NCBI GenBank assembly: GCA_002796125.1 | Contig: PCWA01000084.1 | Coordinates: forward strand, 88,045 to 138,234 | Reading direction: 5' to 3' | Length of the DNA: 50,190 nucleotides | DNA from: Candidatus Ghiorseimicrobium undicola | GTDB taxonomy: Bacteria > Omnitrophota > Gorgyraeia > Ghiorseimicrobiales > Ghiorseimicrobiaceae | Part shown: positions 17,038 through 25,317 of the stretch, in pieces | Position numbering within the stretch: position 1 is the stretch's first letter | Layout of the letters: every line of letters begins with the position of its first letter | The notes under the pieces: model-generated | What the model was told of the DNA's origin: nothing | What the model saw: only the letters and a program-made list of their open reading frames with translations | Databases searched by the model: none | Made by a program: the position numbers and the translations under genes

Positions 17038-18273
17038 CTATGCTTTAGCCTTTATTATCTCTATGATTTTATCCGCATCTATCAGTTCAACATCTTGACC
17101 GCGCCTTGATAATTCCACTTTTTTTTCTTTTAAGTTTTTCTCCCCTATGATAACCCTTAAAGGAATACCTATAAGATCGGCGTCTTTTAACTTTGCCCCC
17201 GGACGCTCATCACGGTCATCAAGCAGAACTTTAAATTTTAATGATAGGCCATTGTATAATTTTTCCGCGGCTTCTTTAACTTCTATATTGCTGACGTTTA
17301 AAGGAGATATCAATAGATCATAGGGACTTACCTCTTTAGGCCAGATTATACCGCTTTGATCATGGTTTTGTTCGATAATCGCTGCTATTAAGCGGCTGAC
17401 GCCTATGCCATAACAGCCCATTACAATCGGCTTTAATTCTCCATTGCCCGCGGCAAAGCTAGCCCCTAAAGATTCGCTGTATTTTGTGCCCAATTTAAAA
17501 ATATGGCCTACTTCAATAACCGTTTTTTCTTCCAGCTTTTTCTTACAATTCGGGCAATGCAACAGATTCTCACCTTTTATCTTTGTAAAATCACAATTTG
17601 GGCAATGAACAACCCTGTCTTCTCCGCTTTCGGCGGGTATCATAAATTCATTGGACTCATCCCCGCCCATTACTCCGCTGTCCGCCTCGGTCGTCAGGAA
17701 GGAAAGCCCGCAGCGTGAAAATATATTTTTATAAGCTTCAAACATCTTTTTGTAGTTTTTATCCAGGCCTTCTTTATCAATATCAAAACTATAGGCATCT
17801 TTCATGATAAACTCGCACGACCTGATAACTCCGAAACGCGGCCTTATCTCATCCCTGTATTTTGTCTGAATCTGGTATAAGATAAACGGCAACTGCTTAT
17901 AAGAACGTACCTGATTTCTAACCACCTCTGTTATTACCTCTTCATGAGTCGGCCCAAGGCATATTTTCCTGCCGCGCCTGTCCTCAAAACGAATCATTGT
18001 CTGACCCATTAAATCGTCTCTGCCTGAACGCAGCCATAAATCAACCGGCTGCAGGCCCGGAAGGAGCAGTTCCTGAGCACCTGAGTTGTCCATTTCATCC
18101 CTAATAATATTTTCTATGTTACGCAATACTTTAAAACCAAGCGGGAGATAAGAATAAACGCCCGAGATAAGCATGCGAATCAGGCCTGAACGGAGCATTA
18201 ATTTATGGCTTGCGCTCTCTGCCTGCTCCGGCGCCTCTTTTAGCGTAGAAATAAAAGCTTCTGACCACCGCAT
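17038..18273 (-). CDS. proS: Proline-tRNA ligase lacking the editing domain
   Basis: Class II synthetase. At 411 residues it is well short of the usual bacterial length of about 570. Motif 1 is in the opening half (LPLGFKVLRNIENIIRDEMDNSGAQE), motif 2 is the FRD-like KYRDEIRPRFGVIRSCEFIMKDAYSF block, and motif 3 is MGCYGIGVSRLIAA. The YbaK-like INS domain normally lying between motifs 2 and 3 is absent. In its place a compact zinc-ribbon-like HCPNCDF...HCPNCKKKLEEK joins directly to VGHIFKLGTKYS. I start at the ATG at 18273 (MRWSEAF); an in-frame GTG at 18285 lies inside a repeat element and has no family support. There is no evident ribosome binding site. Confidence 0.95.
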   Translation of the reverse strand: MRWSEAFISTLKEAPEQAESASHKLMLRSGLIRMLISGVYSYLPLGFKVLRNIENIIRDEMDNSGAQELLLPGLQPVDLWLRSGRDDLMGQTMIRFEDRRGRKICLGPTHEEVITEVVRNQVRSYKQLPFILYQIQTKYRDEIRPRFGVIRSCEFIMKDAYSFDIDKEGLDKNYKKMFEAYKNIFSRCGLSFLTTEADSGVMGGDESNEFMIPAESGEDRVVHCPNCDFTKIKGENLLHCPNCKKKLEEKTVIEVGHIFKLGTKYSESLGASFAAGNGELKPIVMGCYGIGVSRLIAAIIEQNHDQSGIIWPKEVSPYDLLISPLNVSNIEVKEAAEKLYNGLSLKFKVLLDDRDERPGAKLKDADLIGIPLRVIIGEKNLKEKKVELSRRGQDVELIDADKIIEIIKAKA

Positions 18274-18280
18274 ATTAGTG

Positions 18281-18386
18281 AGCACATAACTTACGGAGGC
18301 AAAGCCGACGTAAGTTATAAGTGCGAATTAATCCCGAAGCCTATCGGGAAATATCGAAGATATTTACCCGATAATTAGGCGAGGGA
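18281..18386 (-). repeat. Modular palindromic repeat, copy A (proS leader)
   Basis: Module 1: ATAACTTACG (18286-18295) and CGTAAGTTAT (18309-18318) form a 10-bp stem with an inner GGC-AAA-GCC hairpin, flanked by GAGCAC and AAGTGCGAATTAATC. Module 3: CCCGA/TCGGG (18333-18348) and AAATATC-GAA-GATATTT (18349-18365) followed by ACCCG. The minus-strand reading ends in GTGCTCA close to the proS start codon. Copies B, C and E share module 1; B and C share module 3. Confidence 0.8.
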
Positions 18387-18415
18387 TATTGTTTTCAGTC
18401 AAACGGAAAAATTTT

Positions 18416-19675
18416 TTATTCGGCCTTATTGAATATATCTTTAGGCAATTTTATGCCGTATTCAATAAATTTATTATAAAAATCCGGTAGGCGCGCATGC
18501 GCCTTCCACTTTCCCATAACCTTGCCCGAATCATCAAGGCCATCAATTGAATAACTGTATAAATCATGCAATTCAACTTCCTCGCCTTTTATACCGCCTA
18601 CTTCAGTCACATGAGTAATTTTACGCGAGCCGTCGGCAAGCTGGTCATGGTGCAAAATCAAATCAATGCTGGAGGATATTTGTTTCTTAACTGCCCACAT
18701 GGGAAAAGCGCTATTGGTCGTCAATATCATTGTTTCTATACGCGATATTACATCCTGCGGAGAGCTTGCATGGAGAACCGCCAAACATCCGCTGTGCCCG
18801 CTGGATGCCGCCTGGAGCATGTCTAATGCCTCGCTGCCCCTGATTTCACCCAAGATCAGCCTCCTCGGGCGCATACGCAGTGAATTTTTAAAAAGGTCCC
18901 CTATGCTTATTTCTCCCTTTCCTTCTACGTTAGCGCTTCTTGCTTCAAGGCGCACTACATGCTCCTGCCTTAGGCGAATTTCGGCGGTATCTTCTATGGT
19001 TATTATCCTCTCCCGGGCATCTATATGGGAAGATAAAACGCTAAGTGTCGTGGTCTTACCTGTGCCGGTAGCGCCGGAAAAAAGTATATTTAACCTCGCC
19101 TTAATGCAGGCGCTTAAAAAATCAGCCATGGGCTTAGTTAAGGTGTCCAGCTTGATTAAATCATTAATCCCGGATATGTTTGAGAGAAATTTTCTTATGG
19201 TAATAACCGGGCCGGTTAAAGATACAGGCGGCAGTATAATATTTACCCGCGAGCCGTCCATAAAACAGACATCAACATAAGGGTTGCTTTCATCTACCCT
19301 TCTTCTGGTAGGGGATATAATTTTATGCATTATAGTCATAAGGTGGTTTATGTCTTTAAATTGCTTCTTTGAAAGGACCATGTTGCCGGCTCTCTCTATA
19401 TAAATCTTATCCGGGCCGTTAACCATAATTTCAGAAATTTCAGGATCATCCATAAACTCTCTTATGGGCCCCAGGCCAAGCAAATCATCTATAAGCTCGC
19501 GAATGACACTATCGGTTTCTTCGCGGCTTAAATCAATATTTTCATAGCGGCCTAATTCGGAGATTACTCTCTGGATATCCCTGCGTAATGTTTCTTCTTT
19601 CCACTGGTCTTTAGAAGAGGTGGAAAGATACTCCGCGATCAACCTTTCTCTTATCCTGTCTTTAATTTTTTCCAT
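18416..19675 (-). CDS. CpaF/TadA-type secretion ATPase
   Basis: Hexameric ATPase of the type II/IV secretion superfamily, closest by motif to CpaF/TadA of Tad (Flp) pili. The 419 residues contain the N-terminal GLGPIREFMDDPEISEIMVNGPDKIYIER block, Walker A SGATGTGKTTTL (200-211), the IITIEDTAEIRL Asp box, RMRPRRLILGEIRGSEALDMLQAASSGHSGCLAVLHA (Walker B and His box). No other tad gene is visible. It overlaps the end of ispG by 14 bases and precedes proS. A regulatory or envelope-assembly role cannot be excluded. Confidence 0.88.
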   Translation of the reverse strand: MEKIKDRIRERLIAEYLSTSSKDQWKEETLRRDIQRVISELGRYENIDLSREETDSVIRELIDDLLGLGPIREFMDDPEISEIMVNGPDKIYIERAGNMVLSKKQFKDINHLMTIMHKIISPTRRRVDESNPYVDVCFMDGSRVNIILPPVSLTGPVITIRKFLSNISGINDLIKLDTLTKPMADFLSACIKARLNILFSGATGTGKTTTLSVLSSHIDARERIITIEDTAEIRLRQEHVVRLEARSANVEGKGEISIGDLFKNSLRMRPRRLILGEIRGSEALDMLQAASSGHSGCLAVLHASSPQDVISRIETMILTTNSAFPMWAVKKQISSSIDLILHHDQLADGSRKITHVTEVGGIKGEEVELHDLYSYSIDGLDDSGKVMGKWKAHARLPDFYNKFIEYGIKLPKDIFNKAE

Positions 19676-20723
19676 AATTTTTAAGCTCCTTGAAAATTTC
19701 TTTTATGGCCTCTGCCTTTTTTATCCTTTTAACTATTTTTTTGTCACGGAATAAAACACCGCTTGTTTTTCCAAAAGCAATACCGAAATCGGCTGCCCTG
19801 GCCTCGCCGGGCCCGTTGACTTCACAACCCATTACGGCCAATTTTATTGGCCGAGTTGACAGTTGAGAGCTGGCAGTTGAGAGTTTGCCTTCTAATTTTT
19901 TCACCATATTTATCAGGTCAACCTCGCATCTTCCGCATGTGGGACAACTTATAATTTCCGGGCCAAAGCTCCTTAAGTTGAGGGCCTTTAGTATTTCCTT
20001 CGCCGCCTCAATTTCTTCCAGCGGGTCTGCCGTTAAAGAAACCCTTATCGTATCGCCTATGCCGTCTGCCAATAATGCTCCGATCCCTATCGCTGATTTT
20101 ATCCGGCCCTCTTCTGTTGTGCCTGTCGCGGTTATGCCTAAATGCAGAGGATAGCGGCTTTTTTTAGCGAATTTTCTATATGCCTCTATGGTTTCTGAAA
20201 CGCTTGATGCTTTTAATGATACTACAATATTATAAAATCCAAAATCTTCCAGCATGTTTATATAAGACAACGCGCTCTTAACCATGCCTTCAACGTTGGG
20301 GCTGTATTTTCTCATAGAGCCGGAATTAACCCCTACCCGTATAGGTATTCCTGCCTTATTGGCCATGGCCGCGATTTTGGAGACTTGGTCTTTTTTATAT
20401 ATATTCCCGGGGTTAAGCCTTATTTTGTCCGCGCCGTTTTCTATTGAAAAAAGCGCCAATTCATAATTAAAATGGATATCGGCAACCAGAGGAATATTTA
20501 TTTTGCTTTTTATTCTTCTTATCGCGCAGGCTGCATCCTTATCTTTAACTGCCACCCTGACTACTTCGCAGCCGCATTTTTGCATCTGTTTAATCTGGCT
20601 GGAGACCGCGGCAATATTTCTGGTGTCAACCTTTGCCATAGATTGGATAGCTATGGGATGGCCGGCCCCTATTTTCACATTACCTATTTTTATTTCTTTG
20701 CTGCTGCGCCTGGTAATATTCAT
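19662..20723 (-). CDS. ispG: 4-hydroxy-3-methylbut-2-enyl diphosphate synthase
   Basis: Fe-S enzyme of the MEP isoprenoid pathway, converting MEcPP to HMBPP. The 353 residues carry an N-terminal TIM barrel opening RRSSKEIKIGNVKIGAGHPIAIQSM and LVADIHFNYELA, and the C-terminal [4Fe-4S] ligands in SCPTCGRC and MGCEVNGPGEARAADFGIAFG. Between these cysteine sites lies LSTASSQLSTRP, encoded by a 14-base quasi-repeat not expected in the family. It follows rseP and dxr (dxr makes the same pathway's MEP), and its end overlaps the start of the CpaF-type gene. Confidence 0.96.
   Translation of the reverse strand: MNITRRSSKEIKIGNVKIGAGHPIAIQSMAKVDTRNIAAVSSQIKQMQKCGCEVVRVAVKDKDAACAIRRIKSKINIPLVADIHFNYELALFSIENGADKIRLNPGNIYKKDQVSKIAAMANKAGIPIRVGVNSGSMRKYSPNVEGMVKSALSYINMLEDFGFYNIVVSLKASSVSETIEAYRKFAKKSRYPLHLGITATGTTEEGRIKSAIGIGALLADGIGDTIRVSLTADPLEEIEAAKEILKALNLRSFGPEIISCPTCGRCEVDLINMVKKLEGKLSTASSQLSTRPIKLAVMGCEVNGPGEARAADFGIAFGKTSGVLFRDKKIVKRIKKAEAIKEIFKELKNYGKN
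19854..19884. repeat. 14-base quasi-repeat inside ispG
   Basis: CAGTTGAGAG occurs at 19860-19869 and again at 19874-19883, giving a 14-base period, preceded by a partial GAGTTGA. The unit is translated in frame as part of the linker LSTASSQLSTRP of IspG. Number of units is about two and a half. Confidence 0.6.
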
Positions 20724-20726
20724 GCC

Positions 20727-21803
20727 CTAATTAATAAAATTTTTCAGCCAATGCGATAATTTATCCCAAAGGCCGAAGTTAATAATGTCGTTATATGTAA
20801 CGAAAACAGCCAAGAGAATCAACAAGCTAAATCCTACGCGCTCAAAAGATTCTTCTATTTTCCTTTTTAACGGCCGGCCGCGGATTTTTTCAATACATAA
20901 GAATAATACATGCCCGCCGTCTAAAACAGGAAAAGGCAGCAGATTAAATATACCCAGGCTCAGATTAAGCAAAGCCACTACAAACAGTAATTCACCCAAC
21001 CCCCTTTTTGCCTTATCCTTTGTAATAGTAAAAATGCCTATTGGGCCTGCCACCGATTGCTTAAATGATTTTTTCCCGGTTATTATGGAACCGAACATTT
21101 TATAAGTATATAAAGTAAGCCCCCAATATTCTTTCGCGGCGGCAAAAAAACCGTATTTATTATTGTAAGATTTCTGCCCGGGCTTAATACCGATAAGAGA
21201 AATACCGATTTTCCCTTTTTCAGTATCAAATTCTTTTATTTTTGTAGGCACCTTTAAGCTTAGCGGCATATTGCCTCTTAAGAGCTTTATATCCGCAGGC
21301 TGGCCGTCTTTATCATATATAATATCCAGCATCTCGGCCCAAAAATAAATATTTTTTCCATCTATAGATACTATCCGGTCGCCGGGCAGTATACCAGCGC
21401 TTTCTGCCGGATAGCCGCTTAAAACCTCGCCCACGCTGGCGGTATAATCGGTAAAACTAAAAATCAGCGCTGCGGCAAAACAGAAAAATCCCAGCAGGTA
21501 ATTCAGGAGCGCTCCCGAAACAACTATTTTCGCCCTGTCTTCCGGTTTCTTCGCCAGGTATTCATATTTTTTTCCGGCGTATTCCTCCCTGCTGTCCCCG
21601 GCCATTTTTATATAGCCGCCCAAAGGAATTAAACATATTTGATAAGTCGTATCGCCTCTTTTTATGGCGCATAATTTTGGGCCGAACCCTAAAGAAAATG
21701 TTTCAACGCGCACACCGACTCTTCTGGCTACTATAAAATGGCCAAACTCATGGGCAACAATAAGTATGCTTAAAATTATAATCGGTATTAACGAATAAAA
21801 CAT
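20727..21803 (-). CDS. rseP: Site-2 intramembrane zinc protease RseP
   Basis: Intramembrane metalloprotease that cleaves anti-sigma factors and signal peptides. The 358 residues contain the zinc site HEFGH (H18, E19, H22) in the first transmembrane helix, a single PDZ domain around residues 110-190 (SAGILPGDRIVSIDGKNIYFWAEM) and the NLLPFPVLDGGHVLF motif that supplies the third zinc ligand. E. coli RseP has two PDZ domains, so this is the shorter form common in other phyla. It overlaps dxr by 16 bases and lies three bases before ispG. Confidence 0.95.
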   Translation of the reverse strand: MFYSLIPIIILSILIVAHEFGHFIVARRVGVRVETFSLGFGPKLCAIKRGDTTYQICLIPLGGYIKMAGDSREEYAGKKYEYLAKKPEDRAKIVVSGALLNYLLGFFCFAAALIFSFTDYTASVGEVLSGYPAESAGILPGDRIVSIDGKNIYFWAEMLDIIYDKDGQPADIKLLRGNMPLSLKVPTKIKEFDTEKGKIGISLIGIKPGQKSYNNKYGFFAAAKEYWGLTLYTYKMFGSIITGKKSFKQSVAGPIGIFTITKDKAKRGLGELLFVVALLNLSLGIFNLLPFPVLDGGHVLFLCIEKIRGRPLKRKIEESFERVGFSLLILLAVFVTYNDIINFGLWDKLSHWLKNFIN

Positions 21804-22951
21804 TTTACCTCATCTCTGGCCCAGGCATCAATTTTTAATATTTCCTTTAATTCGGGATTAACCACAGGCCTGTGCTTGATTAATACTTTTTCAATAATTT
21901 TTGCGATATCAATAAAACTTATTTTTCCGCTTAAAAAAGCCAAGACACTCTCTTCATTGGCCGCATTTAAAACGCAAGGGGCGCTTCCTGCGGTTTTGGC
22001 GGCCTTCCTCGCCAAAGATAAACAGGGAAATTTTTTATAATCCGGCTTTTCAAAAGTCAGATTTTCTTCTTTTAAAAAATTTAGGCCTTTTACCCCCGCA
22101 TCAATACGATCGGGATAAGTCAACGAGTACTGTATGGGAATCCGCATATCCGCTACGGCCAGCTGCGCAAGTACCGCGCCATCGATAAATTCAACCATAG
22201 AATGTATTATGGACTGCCGGTGTATTAATATCTCTATTTCATCTGCCTTGAGATCAAATAACCACATCGCCTCAATTAATTCAAGCCCTTTATTCATCAG
22301 CGTCGCTGAATCAACCGAAATCTTTTTACCCATCTTCCAACGCGGATGGCTAAGCGCCTCCCGGGGAGTAACAAATTTCAGCTTAGATGGGCTGATATTT
22401 TTAAACGGCCCTCCGGAAGCGGTAAGGTAAATTTTTTTTACAAACTCGCGGGCGCCTGCCGCGATACACTGAAATATAGCGCTCTGTTCGCTGTCTATAG
22501 GAATTATATTAACTCCCTTTTTCTCTGCTTGGCGCATTATGATCGAGCCGGCCATAACCAAGGCCTCTTTATTGGCCAAGGCAAGAGAATCAGTCGTATC
22601 TAAAGCTTTCAGTATCGGCAAAAGCGCGCATGATCCGCCAATGCCAACGACAACAACATTGCTCTTTTTGCTAAGCAAATTTTCCATGCCTTCACTGCCC
22701 TTGAGAATCTTTGTCCTGCCGCTTCTTTTACCTAAAGCGGCATTCGCTTTCAATCCTGAATCTTGCGCCTTATCCAAATCAGAAACTACGGCATAGCGAG
22801 GCTTGAATTCATTAATTTGTTTAGTCAATAAATCAATATTCGAATGAGCGGATAAACCAAGAACAGAAAATCTATCCCTGTTGCGGCGCACTATATCTAA
22901 AGCATTTTTACCAATGGAACCCGTTGATCCTAAAACTATTATATGTTTCAT
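21788..22951 (-). CDS. dxr: 1-deoxy-D-xylulose 5-phosphate reductoisomerase
   Basis: Second step of the MEP pathway. The 387 residues start with the NADPH-binding VLGSTGSIGKNALDIVRR and contain LANKEALVMAG, the metal- and substrate-binding PIDSEQSAIFQC, LTASGGPF and HPRWKMGKKISVDSATLMNKGLELIEA. All are catalytic signatures. The order uppS, cdsA, dxr, rseP is widely conserved and joins undecaprenyl phosphate, phospholipid and isoprenoid synthesis with the membrane stress protease. The 67 bases between cdsA and dxr hold no gene. Confidence 0.97.
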   Translation of the reverse strand: MKHIIVLGSTGSIGKNALDIVRRNRDRFSVLGLSAHSNIDLLTKQINEFKPRYAVVSDLDKAQDSGLKANAALGKRSGRTKILKGSEGMENLLSKKSNVVVVGIGGSCALLPILKALDTTDSLALANKEALVMAGSIIMRQAEKKGVNIIPIDSEQSAIFQCIAAGAREFVKKIYLTASGGPFKNISPSKLKFVTPREALSHPRWKMGKKISVDSATLMNKGLELIEAMWLFDLKADEIEILIHRQSIIHSMVEFIDGAVLAQLAVADMRIPIQYSLTYPDRIDAGVKGLNFLKEENLTFEKPDYKKFPCLSLARKAAKTAGSAPCVLNAANEESVLAFLSGKISFIDIAKIIEKVLIKHRPVVNPELKEILKIDAWARDEVKCFIR

Positions 22952-23018
22952 TTACCAAAGTTTTACAATAGCAAAATTTTCTTATATAATTAAGTCCTTG
23001 GCACAGCCTTAAAAAAAA

Positions 23019-23819
23019 CTAATTACCGGTGATAGTGCTTATATAAAAATATAATGCGGGACTTGTAAACAAAAGGCTGTCAATTATATCCAGTATGCCG
23101 CCAATTCCGGGAAACAGCTCTCCGGAATCCTTAGCCTGACAATCGCGCTTGATTAGCGACTCTGAAAGATCACCTAATTGCCCCAATATTCCTAAGAGCA
23201 TGCCGATAAAAATAAGCTGCAGACAGGAAAAAGCGGGAATAAATATATTACTGGCTAAAGCGGCAAGGATGGAAAAAATAAATCCTCCTATAGCGCCCTC
23301 TATTGATTTTTTGGGGCTAATCCGCGGCATCAGATAATGCCTGCCCCATCTGGTACCTATTAAATATGCTCCAATATCGCCGGCTTTTGTCACCAGTAAA
23401 AGCGTTGCCACCAGCTGCCAGCCGCCAGGCAAATATTTTAATTTAATTATAAAACTAAAAAGCCAGGATATATATAATATGCCGAACAAAAGAGTAGAAA
23501 CCCCTTCCACGGCCCCGCGGTTATCCTTACGCGTGAACTGGAGCAAAAAAATTATGAAAAAAAGCAAAACGATAAAAAATAACTCCCAGCTTTTTGTAAG
23601 TTCAAATTTATTATAAATCGACAGGGGAATAATTATGCCTATTCCCACGCCGAAATATTTATATATTTTAATGCCTTTTTTTTCTATCAGGTTAAAAAAT
23701 TCATATAAGCCAGAGGCGATTAAAAATATAACCAATGTGCCGAATACCCAATTGATCATAAGGCCGATTACGCATAAGGATATTAAAAATAAGGAGCTGA
23801 ATAAACGTTTTAGAGTCAT
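23019..23819 (-). CDS. cdsA: Phosphatidate cytidylyltransferase
   Basis: Integral membrane enzyme making CDP-diacylglycerol from phosphatidic acid and CTP. About 266 residues with seven or eight hydrophobic segments. The family block RISPKKSIEGAIGGFIFS and the C-terminal signature KRDCQAKDSGELFPGIGGILDIIDSLLFTSPALYF carry the catalytic Asp and Lys positions. I prefer the ATG at 23819 (MTLKRLFSS) over a TTG at 23828. It lies between uppS and dxr. Confidence 0.94.
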   Translation of the reverse strand: MTLKRLFSSLFLISLCVIGLMINWVFGTLVIFLIASGLYEFFNLIEKKGIKIYKYFGVGIGIIIPLSIYNKFELTKSWELFFIVLLFFIIFLLQFTRKDNRGAVEGVSTLLFGILYISWLFSFIIKLKYLPGGWQLVATLLLVTKAGDIGAYLIGTRWGRHYLMPRISPKKSIEGAIGGFIFSILAALASNIFIPAFSCLQLIFIGMLLGILGQLGDLSESLIKRDCQAKDSGELFPGIGGILDIIDSLLFTSPALYFYISTITGN

Positions 23820-23837
23820 TGTTTTCAAATAATCCCG

Positions 23838-24578
23838 TTAGACCGCGCCGAATCTTCTTTCTCTTTTTTCATACTCATTAATCGCTTTTTCTAAATCTTC
23901 TTTCTTAAAATCCGGCCACAGTTTTTTACAAAAATACAGCTCTGTATATGCCATCTGCCAAAGCAGAAAATTACTTAAGCGCTGTTCTCCTGAAGTGCGT
24001 ATAAGTAAATCCGGATCCGGCAAGTCCTTGGTATAAAGATACCCGGAAAAATACTTCTCGTCTATCTTTTCTATTTCAAAATCGGAATTTTTCTTAATAT
24101 TTCTGGCTATGGAGCTGACCGCGTCTATTATTTCACAGCGGGAGCCGTAATTCAAAGCCAAATTCAAAATAAAACTGGAATTCTTTGCCGTTTTTTTCAC
24201 TCCGTCATCAAGCACTCGGCGCACACTAGGCGAAAGATTATCCGGACGCCCTATGACATTTAAACGAATGCCGCGCTTGTTTAAACTTTTCAGGTTTAGC
24301 TTCAGAAACAACTGCAAGTAATTCATCAGCGCGTCAATTTCCTGCCTAGGTCTGCTCCAGTTTTCCGTTGAAAAAGCAAATATTGTCAGGATCTTTACAC
24401 CCAGCTCCTGCGCTGCTTTTATCGCCCTCTTTACACTATCACATCCTGCTTTATGCCCTAAACTCCGCGGCAGGTGGCGTTTCCTTGCCCAACGGCCGTT
24501 ACCATCCATTATAATCGCTATATGCCTGGGAATCATTTTTAATCTGCTTAACAAAATGGGGGATTTATTATCCCCCAT
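23838..24578 (-). CDS. uppS: Isoprenyl transferase (undecaprenyl diphosphate synthase)
   Basis: cis-prenyltransferase that makes the C55 carrier for peptidoglycan and O-antigen. Signatures are RHIAIIMDGNGRWA (catalytic Asp), GHKAGCDSVKRA, FAFSTENWSRP and the C-terminal DLLIRTSGEQRLSNFLLWQMAYTELYF. The start is uncertain: GTG at 24602, ATG at 24578 (AAGG five bases upstream, 246 residues) or ATG at 24536 right before the conserved IPRHIAI. I chose 24578. With that choice the start codon lies within a perfect 10-bp hairpin. Confidence 0.93.
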   Translation of the reverse strand: MGDNKSPILLSRLKMIPRHIAIIMDGNGRWARKRHLPRSLGHKAGCDSVKRAIKAAQELGVKILTIFAFSTENWSRPRQEIDALMNYLQLFLKLNLKSLNKRGIRLNVIGRPDNLSPSVRRVLDDGVKKTAKNSSFILNLALNYGSRCEIIDAVSSIARNIKKNSDFEIEKIDEKYFSGYLYTKDLPDPDLLIRTSGEQRLSNFLLWQMAYTELYFCKKLWPDFKKEDLEKAINEYEKRERRFGAV

Positions 24579-24579
24579 T
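24555..24579. promoter_or_regulatory. Perfect hairpin over the uppS start
   Basis: AATGGGGGAT (24555-24564) and ATCCCCCATT (24570-24579) are exact complements around a five-base loop. On the minus strand the second arm contains the candidate ATG at 24578, and the hairpin is followed by TTGTT. It could hide the start codon, act as an attenuator, or be a coding coincidence. Confidence 0.5.
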
Positions 24580-24650
24580 AGAACCTTGCCGTAATCAAAC
24601 ACGGCATCTGTCCCATAACAAACGAAATTAAACCGGCGCGGCTTCTTTAC

Positions 24651-25043
24651 TCATCTTTTTTTCTGCTCTCTGGCGTTATTTGCAAGCGCTTCTTTTAAAT
24701 CCTCTTCCATGGCGGCCTTAAGCTTGGTTATTTTATCCAGCTCTGACTTAAGCGTCTTGCTGGCAAGCAATTCTTCATCCAAGCTCTTTTTTAGCTCTTC
24801 CAGGGCTGCCTTATTATTCTCCAAGTCAGCAGTCAACTTTTTAATTTTATCTTCAAAAGACGTCTTCTCTTTCAAGAAAGATATGTTCTGCTCTTCAAAT
24901 TCAAGGCGAAGCCGCATTTCATTCTTCATGTCTTTTTTGACTTTGCTTAACTCGCTGGTTACGCCAAAATCCCAGACAAAAAGCATGACGCAAGCTATCC
25001 CTATAATTAAAATTATTCTGTTCTTTATCGCTTCATTTATCAT
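24651..25043 (-). CDS. Small membrane-anchored coiled-coil protein
   Basis: I do not recognise this protein. Its 130 residues have a short N-terminal MINEAIKNR, one hydrophobic helix (about residues 9-28) and then an uninterrupted charged coiled coil to the C-terminus, rich in E, K and L heptads. By topology the coil would face the periplasm if the N-terminus is inside. I take the ATG at 25043; an in-frame GTG at 25055 lies inside repeat copy B. It stands between the OmpA-type lipoprotein and uppS, so an envelope-structural role is a guess from context only. Confidence 0.65.
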   Translation of the reverse strand: MINEAIKNRIILIIGIACVMLFVWDFGVTSELSKVKKDMKNEMRLRLEFEEQNISFLKEKTSFEDKIKKLTADLENNKAALEELKKSLDEELLASKTLKSELDKITKLKAAMEEDLKEALANNAREQKKR

Positions 25044-25317
25044 TTTAATGAGCACATAACTTACGGAGGCGAAGCCGACGTAAGTTATAAGTGCGAATTA
25101 ATCTCCTCGCTTAAGCAAGGAGTAAATTCTCTTCGAGAATTTACCCCTTAAGCTTCGGAGTAGGTTAGAACTTATTAAGCTTGAACCTACCCGCAGCCTG
25201 CCCACAGGGGCGGACCATCCTAACACCTTTTAAGGATGAGCCCTATCGGATAAATATCGGAGAGATTTACCCGATGTTTAGGCAAGGGATACCCTAACGT
25301 CTAATGAGCCCACAACT
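25044..25317 (-). repeat. Modular palindromic repeat, composite copy B
   Basis: Fills the whole 274-base gap. Module 1 (25047-25103) is almost identical to copy A. Module 2 has CTCCTCGCTTAAGCA from 25104, an inner stem TAAATTCTC-TTC-GAGAATTTA (25123-25143) and GCTTAAG/CTTAAGC as outer pairing. Further hairpins are GTAGGTT/AACCTAC (25160-25190), CCGC...GCGG with CCTG-CCCA-CAGG near 25191-25213 and CATCCT/AGGATG near 25216-25238. Module 3 follows (CGGATAAAT/ATTTACCCG, about 25247-25274). A partial module 1 end (AATGAGCCCACAACTT) abuts the OmpA-type gene. Confidence 0.8.

Noticed and set aside
18274-18285. Upstream GTG start extending proS into the repeat
   Set aside because: The family begins at MRWSEAF; the added residues are encoded by the repeat edge GTGCTCAC.
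18666-19280. Plus-strand open frame of 204 codons opposite the CpaF-type gene
   Set aside because: It has no family resemblance, no ribosome binding site, and lies wholly opposite a gene with clear catalytic motifs.
25044-25317. CRISPR array
   Set aside because: The repeats are palindromic modules of differing sequence with no regular direct repeat and no equal-length spacers.
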